NCBI RefSeq assembly: GCF_905207245.1
Contig: NZ_CAJLKP010000082.1
Location: 1-26,563, forward strand
Source: an uncultured Bacteroides sp.
GTDB lineage: Bacteria; Bacteroidota; Bacteroidia; Bacteroidales; Bacteroidaceae
Length of the DNA stretch: 26,563 nucleotides
Reading direction: 5' to 3'
The notes beneath the pieces are model-generated. The model ran no database searches and was not told the DNA's origin. It saw nothing but the letters and a program-made list of their open reading frames with translations. A program made the position numbers and the translations under genes. Of the stretch, positions 20,916 through 26,563 are shown in pieces (position 1 is the stretch's first letter; each line of letters opens with the position of its first letter).

Positions 20916-23708
20916 ATGAAAAAGAATTTATTGGTAATACTCTTTGCTTCTTTTTGTGCCGGCACTCTTTCCGCACAAAGTGTTTCGTGGCCCGAAGTAA
21001 CCACCGATGCTAAACCGGCTGCCCGCTGGTGGTGGATGGGAAGTGCGGTAGACGCTGCGAATCTGACTCATAATCTGGAAGCGTATTCGGAAGCGGGAAT
21101 GGGGACAATGGAAATTACCCCTATCTATGGTGTGCAGGGAAACGATGCGAATGATATTCAGTTTCTCTCCCCGCAGTGGATGCAGATGTTGCGCCATACG
21201 GAAAGCGAAGCTGCACGTCTGGGCATGAAGATAGACATGAATACAGGTACCGGATGGCCCTTTGGTGGTCCGGAAGTGAGTATCAAAGATGCTGCTTGCA
21301 AATTGCTGATTGAGGAGTATACATTGAAGGGCGGAGAACGCCTGAAAACAAAAATAGAAGTGGTGGACGAAAAGCAACGGCCGCATGCTAAGCTCTCCCG
21401 CCTGATGGCTTTCAGAGTACTTCCCGATTCTTCTACTCCGAAAGAGCAAAAGGCAAGACCTTGTTTTAATCTGACATCTAAAGTGAAAGACGGAAAGCTG
21501 AACTGGAAAGCCCCGAAAGGCGAGTGGCGCCTGATTGCCGTTTTCACCGGAAAGACCTTACAGAAAGTGAAGCGCGCCGCCCCCGGTGGCGAAGGATATG
21601 TGATGAACCATTTCTCTGCAAGAGCCGTCTCGAACTATTTGGGACGCTTTGAACGCGCCTTTACCGAAACTCCGACCGACTATCCTCATAACTTCTTTAA
21701 TGACTCCTACGAAGTATATGGAGCCGATTGGACAGAAGACCTGTTCGAACAATTCGCCCTTCGTCGTGGCTATAGGCTGGAAGACTTCCTGCCCGAGTTT
21801 CTCTCACAAGAGCGTACAGAGACCACCCGCCGCATCATTTCCGATTACCGGGAAACCTTGGGTGAACTCCTGCAAGAGAACTTCACCCGCCAATGGACGG
21901 ATTGGGCTCATAAACATGGTTCACGTACCCGCAACCAGGCGCATGGCTCACCCGGTAACCTGATAGACCTTTATGCAACGGTTGATGTACCGGAATGTGA
22001 AGGCTTTGGATTATCCGATTTCGGCATCCGTGGATTGCGTAAAGATTCCCTGACACGTCCCAATGATTCGGACCTTTCCATGTTGAAGTATGCTTCTTCG
22101 GCAGCGCACATAGCCGGAAAGCCCTTCACAACTTCAGAAACATTTACATGGCTGACGGAGCATTTCCGCACGTCGCTTTCGCAGTGCAAGCCTGATATAG
22201 ACTTGATGTTTATTTCGGGTGTAAACCATACGTATTTCCACGGTACTACTTATTCGCCTGTTGAGGCTGCATGGCCGGGATGGAAGTTTTATGCTTCCAT
22301 CGATATGAGTCCCACGAACAATATCTGGCGGGATGCACCTGCGTTTTTCGATTATATCACCCGTTGTCAGAGCTTCCTGCAAATGGGACAGCCGGACAAT
22401 GATTTCCTGGTATATCTGCCTGTGTATGACATGTGGGATGAACAGGATGGGCGTTTGTTGCTGTTTGACATTCATAAAATGGCACAACGTGCGCCGCGTT
22501 TTATTGAAGCGGTGCATCGCATCTATGGTGCGGGCTATGATATGGATTATATTTCTGATAACTTCATTCGTAATGCTATGTGCCAGGATGGCAAGATATT
22601 GACTTCCGGTGGTGTTTCCTATAAAGCTTTGGTGGTTCCCGGTGCCCGCCTGATGCCTGCTGATGTGTTGGAAAAACTGCTCCGATTGGCAGACGAAGGT
22701 GCTGTGATTGTTTTTCTGGAACAATATCCGGAAGATGTGCCGGGACTTAACTCTTTGTCCGGGCGCCGTGCGGAGTTCAATAAGGTTCTTGCACAGATAA
22801 AGGAGCGCGAAGGAAAAGGAAATGTGATTTTCGGGACAGACTATGCCCGCACACTGGCTGCCACCGCCGCTGTTCCCGAAGATATGAAAACGACTTTCGG
22901 GTTGAGCAGTATTCGTCGCTCGCATCCTGAAGGACATCATTATTTCATTTCCGCCCTGAAAGCAGAAGATACGGAAGGTTGGGTGCCATTGGCTGTGCAG
23001 GCGCGTTCTGCGATGCTTTATAATCCGATGAATGGCACATCGGGAAAAGCGCGTTTGCGTCAGGATAATGGTAAGACAGAAGTTTTTCTGCAACTGGCAT
23101 CCGGTGAATCTGTGATATTGAAGACATTCGACAATCAGGATGTTACCGTGCCGGAATATGGGTATTGGACGCCTATGTTGGGAGAGAATGAAGTGAAGAA
23201 TCTACTTTCTGATAAACAGTGGGGTTTCCGATTTGTTGAATCCACTCCGGCAGTAGGTATCACTCCGGATAGTGTATCACTTGGCTCCTGGACGGAACTT
23301 GCCGCCGAAGGTGTGAAGAATGCAATGGGGGCCGCATGCTATACCACTACATTTACTGTGAAGAATCCTGCTGAGGTTGCAGAGTGGATGTTGGATCTCG
23401 GTGATGTTCGTGAAAGTGCCCGTGTACGTATCAACGGTCAGGAAGTGGCTACGCTTTTTGCTGTACCTTATCGTTGCCTGATAGGTAAATACCTTCGTGC
23501 GGGGGCGAATATGCTTGAAGTGGAAGTTACCAATCTTCCTGCCAATCGTATTGCCGATATGGATCGCAACAATGTTCCCTGGCGTATTTATAAAGATGCC
23601 AATATCGTGAATATCCATTATAAGAAGGATAATTATGGAAAATGGGATCCTGTTCCAAGCGGTTTGTTGGGGCCTGTAAGTCTTGTGCCTATGGAGGCTT
23701 TAAAGTGA
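20916..23708 (+). CDS. GH106-type alpha-L-rhamnosidase
   Basis: A 930-residue secreted enzyme (signal peptide MKKNLLVILFASFCAGTLSA). The N-terminal GH106 catalytic barrel opens with WPEVTTDAKPAARWWWMGSA, followed by MGTMEITPIYG, DMNTGTGWPFGGPEVS, DSYEVYGADWTED and the conserved TSETFTWLTEHF; the C-terminal part is a beta-sandwich (VRINGQEVATLFAVPYR, and the end YGKWDPVPSGLLGPV). GH106 enzymes remove terminal alpha-L-rhamnose, for example from rhamnogalacturonan or flavonoid glycosides. The start at 20916 is chosen because it opens the signal peptide; an in-frame ATG at 20895 lies within the heptad repeat and would add residues MKNEEFV only. It lies 6 bp before GH28, so they are co-transcribed. 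Confidence 0.9.
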   Translation: MKKNLLVILFASFCAGTLSAQSVSWPEVTTDAKPAARWWWMGSAVDAANLTHNLEAYSEAGMGTMEITPIYGVQGNDANDIQFLSPQWMQMLRHTESEAARLGMKIDMNTGTGWPFGGPEVSIKDAACKLLIEEYTLKGGERLKTKIEVVDEKQRPHAKLSRLMAFRVLPDSSTPKEQKARPCFNLTSKVKDGKLNWKAPKGEWRLIAVFTGKTLQKVKRAAPGGEGYVMNHFSARAVSNYLGRFERAFTETPTDYPHNFFNDSYEVYGADWTEDLFEQFALRRGYRLEDFLPEFLSQERTETTRRIISDYRETLGELLQENFTRQWTDWAHKHGSRTRNQAHGSPGNLIDLYATVDVPECEGFGLSDFGIRGLRKDSLTRPNDSDLSMLKYASSAAHIAGKPFTTSETFTWLTEHFRTSLSQCKPDIDLMFISGVNHTYFHGTTYSPVEAAWPGWKFYASIDMSPTNNIWRDAPAFFDYITRCQSFLQMGQPDNDFLVYLPVYDMWDEQDGRLLLFDIHKMAQRAPRFIEAVHRIYGAGYDMDYISDNFIRNAMCQDGKILTSGGVSYKALVVPGARLMPADVLEKLLRLADEGAVIVFLEQYPEDVPGLNSLSGRRAEFNKVLAQIKEREGKGNVIFGTDYARTLAATAAVPEDMKTTFGLSSIRRSHPEGHHYFISALKAEDTEGWVPLAVQARSAMLYNPMNGTSGKARLRQDNGKTEVFLQLASGESVILKTFDNQDVTVPEYGYWTPMLGENEVKNLLSDKQWGFRFVESTPAVGITPDSVSLGSWTELAAEGVKNAMGAACYTTTFTVKNPAEVAEWMLDLGDVRESARVRINGQEVATLFAVPYRCLIGKYLRAGANMLEVEVTNLPANRIADMDRNNVPWRIYKDANIVNIHYKKDNYGKWDPVPSGLLGPVSLVPMEALK

Positions 23709-23714
23709 GTAAGA

Positions 23715-25163
23715 ATGACGAAACAATTGTATATGGCTGTAGCCATTTGTTTATGGGCGCTCAGTGCCTGCCAATCTTCAACGTATAAGTATGAAGCTAT
23801 CTATCGTGATTTGCCTTTCGACATGCCACGAGTGGAGTCTCCAAAGTTTCCCGACCGCCAAGTGAATCTTGTTGATTTCGGTGCGGTGGGTAATGGTGAG
23901 GAACTCTGTACCGAGGCATTTGCCAAAGCTATCGATGCTTTGGCGCAAAAAGGAGGCGGACACCTGATTGTTCCTGCCGGAGTCTGGTTTACCGGACCTA
24001 TTGTGTTGAAAAGCAACATAGACTTGCATCTGGAAAAAGGTGCTGTCATTCTCTTCTCGCCTGATGTGGATTTATATCCGTTGGTGGAAACTGTTTTTGA
24101 AGGATTGGATACCCGTCGTTGTCAGTCGCCTGTCTCCGGGCGTAATTTGGAGAATGTGGCAATTACAGGTGAAGGTGCTATCGACGGTAACGGACATTAT
24201 TGGCGCCCTCTGAAGCGGGAGAAGGTGACAGAGAGCGTATGGAAACAGACCACAGCCCGGGGGGGAGTTTATAAACGCCCTACTTATTGGTTCCCTTATC
24301 CACAGACATTGAAAGGGGATACCATCAGCAATATGAATGTACCCCAGAACCTGAAGAGTGAAGAGGAATGGCAAAGTGTCCGCCATTTCCTCCGTCCGGT
24401 GATGGTGAGCTTGATAGAGTGTAAAAATGTATGGTTGCAAGGTGTTATCTTTCAGAATTCACCGGCATGGAATCTGCATCCGTTGATGTGCGAGAATGTA
24501 CTGATAGAAGAAGTGCAAGTACGAAATCCGAGTTATGCACAAAATGGTGATGGGCTGGATTTGGAGTCTTGTAAGAATACGCTGATAGTAAACTCTACCT
24601 TTGATGTGGGTGATGACGGTATTTGCCTGAAGAGTGGCAAAGACGAAGATGGCCGCCGCAGGGGACGTGTCTGCGAGAATGTGGTTGTAGATGGTTGTAC
24701 GGTGTTCAAGGGGCACGGAGGGTTTGTGGTTGGTAGTGAGATGAGTGGTGGTGTGCGCAATGTTTCTGTCAGCAACTGTCAGTTCCTGGGCACGGATGTA
24801 GGTTTGCGTTTCAAGAGTAAACGTGGACGTGGCGGAGTGGTGGAGAATATCTGGATACGTAATATATCTATGATAGATATTCCGACAGAACCGATAACAT
24901 TCAATCTTTATTATGGAGGTAAGTCGGCAGTTGAAGTGCTGGAAAGCGGTGAAGTGGTGCCTGCTAAGGTAGAGCCGATGCCGGTGGATGAAACGACGCC
25001 TTGTTTCCGGAATATTCATGTCGAGAATTTGGTTTGTGCCGGTGCCCGTCGTGCCTTGTTCTTCAATGGCATTCCGGAAATGCCGATTGACGGCATTACA
25101 TTGAAGAATGTGGATATCTCTTCAAAGCTGGGAGCAGATTTGTATATAGCAAAAATATTGTAA
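23715..25163 (+). CDS. GH28 polygalacturonase lipoprotein, 3' end frameshifted
   Basis: The protein is 482 residues with a lipoprotein signal (LWALSAC, lipidated C19). It folds as a right-handed beta-helix that hydrolyses galacturonic acid links in pectin. The GH28 residues are present: NGDGLD (N277, D279), GDDG (D300-D301), GHGG (H334) and RFK (R365-K367). The visible frame ends ...LYIAKIL at 25163, but if one A is added to the A-run at 25151-25155 the frame continues as NIVMENVNIRHEEGE to a stop at 25232-25234, giving about 506 residues, a normal ending for Bacteroides GH28 proteins. The catalytic part is complete, so the short form may be active. The lesion may be genuine, phase-variable or a sequencing error. 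It lies 6 bp after GH106. Confidence 0.93.
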   Translation: MTKQLYMAVAICLWALSACQSSTYKYEAIYRDLPFDMPRVESPKFPDRQVNLVDFGAVGNGEELCTEAFAKAIDALAQKGGGHLIVPAGVWFTGPIVLKSNIDLHLEKGAVILFSPDVDLYPLVETVFEGLDTRRCQSPVSGRNLENVAITGEGAIDGNGHYWRPLKREKVTESVWKQTTARGGVYKRPTYWFPYPQTLKGDTISNMNVPQNLKSEEEWQSVRHFLRPVMVSLIECKNVWLQGVIFQNSPAWNLHPLMCENVLIEEVQVRNPSYAQNGDGLDLESCKNTLIVNSTFDVGDDGICLKSGKDEDGRRRGRVCENVVVDGCTVFKGHGGFVVGSEMSGGVRNVSVSNCQFLGTDVGLRFKSKRGRGGVVENIWIRNISMIDIPTEPITFNLYYGGKSAVEVLESGEVVPAKVEPMPVDETTPCFRNIHVENLVCAGARRALFFNGIPEMPIDGITLKNVDISSKLGADLYIAKIL

Positions 25164-25234
25164 TGGAGAATGTGAATATCCGCCATGAAGAGGGCGAGAA
25201 GGTTGTGACTCGTTATTGTGAGAATGTAAGGTGA
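25163..25234 (+). other. Out-of-frame C-terminal tail of the GH28 gene
   Basis: In the next frame after the A-run, the sequence reads MENVNIRHEEGEKVVTRYC and ends ENVR at a TGA (25232-25234). This is the kind of final beta-helix rung and tail seen in the GH28 family, and it begins where the original frame is stopped. Reading it as a separate 23-residue gene is not convincing. Confidence 0.75.
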
Positions 25235-25293
25235 ATCAATACTTTTGAAATCTGTCAGAAACAATATCTTTTCAGTCAAAACTAATACAGAGT

Positions 25294-25318
25294 ATAGGGG
25301 AGTAATCCCCTATTTTTG
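25294..25318 (+). promoter_or_regulatory. rhaB promoter with palindromic operator
   Basis: A perfect 8-bp inverted repeat ATAGGGGA/TCCCCTAT with a 4-nt spacer (25294-25313) overlaps the -7 box TATTTTTG (25311-25318). No -33 box is seen. The right half, CCCCTATTTTTGT, is the same as in front of the GH105-fusion gene (18277-18289). Confidence 0.7.
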
Positions 25319-25343
25319 TATCGTCAAAAATCTATTTAATATC

Positions 25344-26563
25344 ATGAAACATTGCTTTTTTGCGGTCGACTTGGGAGCTACCAGCGGTCGTACAATCTTA
25401 GGAACATTCACGCCACAAGGATTGGAATTGCAGGATGTGAACCGTTTCCCCAACCATCTGATTGAAGTAGGAGGACACTACTACTGGGATATTTATGAAT
25501 TGTATCGTCATATTGTGGAAGGCTTGAAACTGGCTGCCCGCATGGAGGATGTACAGATAACTTCTATCGGTATCGATACCTGGGGAGTGGATTTTGTATG
25601 TGTGGGCAAAGACGGAGGATTGCTTCGCCAACCCTATTCCTACCGCGATCCTCATACGGTGGGAGCACCCGAGGCTTTCTTTGCCCGTGTTCCCCGTAAA
25701 CAGGTATATGGATGGACAGGCATTCAGGTCATGAATTTTAATTCACTTTTTCAACTGGATACATTACGTCGTAATAATGACAGTGCACTGGCGGCGGCTG
25801 ATAAGTTGCTTTTTATGCCAGATGCACTTAGTTATCTGTTGACGGGCGAGATGGTGACGGAATATACCATTGCCAGCACTGCGCAACTGGTGAATGCCGA
25901 AACGCGCCGTTTGGAACCTGCTTTGCTCGCAGCACTCGGACTGACGGAAGATAACTTCGGCCGTTTCGTATATCCGGGTGAGAAAGTGGGGGTACTGACA
26001 AAAGAAATACAAACCATTACCGGACTGGGCGCCATACCTGTAATTGCCGTTGCCGGACATGATACCGCTTCGGCCGTTGCCGCTGTACCTGCTTTGGACC
26101 GTAACTTTGCTTATCTGAGTAGCGGCACATGGTCGCTGATGGGAGTGGAGACTGATGCACCTGTCATCAATGAGGAAACCGAAGCGTTGAACTTCACTAA
26201 CGAGGGAGGCGTAGACGGAACAATCCGCTTATTGAAAAATATTTGTGGAATGTGGCTGCTGGAACGCTGCCGTTGCAGTTGGGAAGAAATCTCTTATCCC
26301 GAACTAATCGCTGAAGCACAAGCATGCGAACCATTTCGCAGCCTGATAAATCCGGATGACGCTTTGTTTGCCAATCCGGCAAATATGGAGCAAGCCATCC
26401 GTGCCTATTGCGCCGATCATAGCCAGCCGATACCGGAAACCCGTGGACAAGTGGTGCGTTGCATTTTCGAGAGCCTGGCACTGCGTTACCGACAGGTTTT
26501 AGAGAATTTGCGCGAGCTTTCTCCACGCCCGGTAGAAGTGTTGCACGTCATCGGTGGTGGAAG
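25344..26563 (+). CDS. rhaB: L-rhamnulokinase, 5' part
   Basis: The frame is open from ATG 25344 to the right edge, giving 406 residues of an expected ~480-490, so the 3' end is missing. The enzyme phosphorylates L-rhamnulose with ATP in the cytoplasm. FGGY-kinase motifs are FFAVDLGATSGRT (residues ~5-17), DTWGVDFV (~75-82), AGHDTASAVAAVP and YLSSGTWSLMG. The DxGTWG-like GVDFVCV pattern and the low similarity to glycerol or xylulose kinases support rhamnulokinase, in line with the neighbouring rhamnosidase. It has its own operator-linked promoter; in B. thetaiotaomicron the rhamnose genes are activated by the AraC-type RhaR. Confidence 0.93.
   Translation, partial: MKHCFFAVDLGATSGRTILGTFTPQGLELQDVNRFPNHLIEVGGHYYWDIYELYRHIVEGLKLAARMEDVQITSIGIDTWGVDFVCVGKDGGLLRQPYSYRDPHTVGAPEAFFARVPRKQVYGWTGIQVMNFNSLFQLDTLRRNNDSALAAADKLLFMPDALSYLLTGEMVTEYTIASTAQLVNAETRRLEPALLAALGLTEDNFGRFVYPGEKVGVLTKEIQTITGLGAIPVIAVAGHDTASAVAAVPALDRNFAYLSSGTWSLMGVETDAPVINEETEALNFTNEGGVDGTIRLLKNICGMWLLERCRCSWEEISYPELIAEAQACEPFRSLINPDDALFANPANMEQAIRAYCADHSQPIPETRGQVVRCIFESLALRYRQVLENLRELSPRPVEVLHVIGGG

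Noticed and set aside
22134..23093. 319-codon - strand frame opposite GH106
   Set aside because: No recognisable protein features; lies fully inside a well-supported GH106 gene.

Overview
The window is chromosomal DNA of a gut Bacteroides or close relative (Bacteroidales). The sequence shows Bacteroides-type -7 boxes (TAnnTTTG) upstream of several genes, A-rich start contexts without strong Shine-Dalgarno sites, BACON and BspA-type leucine-rich repeats in a surface lipoprotein, and a glycan-degrading operon (esterase-GH105, GH106, GH28, rhamnulokinase) typical of gut Bacteroidetes. Species cannot be fixed from the sequence alone.

Layout. Positions 1-2370 (+): the 3' part of pyrE, an SRPBCC-fold protein and argH, ending in a hairpin terminator. 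Positions 2421-2680 (+): a tRNA-Gly(GCC)/tRNA-Leu(TAA) unit with its own promoter and terminator. Positions 2765-5446 (+): a large surface lipoprotein (four BACON domains, then about 14 BspA-type LRRs), bracketed by imperfect direct repeats that copy the tRNA-Leu terminator region. Positions 5447-5924: a gene-free stretch with palindromes. Positions 5925-8777 (+): GH20 hexosaminidase, a small predicted outer-membrane barrel and a small lipoprotein, ending at a bidirectional terminator. Positions 8847-17687 (-): a small DUF2007-like gene, then an arginine/proline block that in transcription order reads argR, GNAT, argG, pspC-like, argC, four-helix-bundle gene, argD, (terminator) proC, XRE-cupin, acyl-CoA synthetase. 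Positions 17688-18352: a 665-bp divergent intergenic region with possible ArgR sites, a nested palindrome and a coding relic. Positions 18353-26563 (+): a rhamnogalacturonan operon (SGNH esterase-GH105 fusion, GH106, GH28) followed by rhaB, which runs off the window.

How the genes work together. GNAT, ArgC, ArgD, ArgG and ArgH cover several steps of arginine synthesis, ArgR is their likely regulator, and ProC makes proline from a related intermediate; argB, argF and argE are not present. The 3' operon would deacetylate and cut pectic rhamnogalacturonan and release rhamnose, which RhaB phosphorylates. Near-identical palindrome/-7 elements precede both the first gene of that operon and rhaB, which suggests one rhamnose-responsive regulator.

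Most notable observations: (i) junctions of the arg block carry elements with arms of 7-bp units (AATGAAG)n enclosing either a conserved 30-bp core or, in one case, the whole four-helix-bundle (23S-IVP-like) gene; (ii) the GH28 gene has lost its last ~26 codons through an apparent 1-base deletion in an A-run, with the missing tail intact in the next frame; (iii) the shared rhamnose-operon operator; (iv) direct repeats around the BACON-LRR gene.
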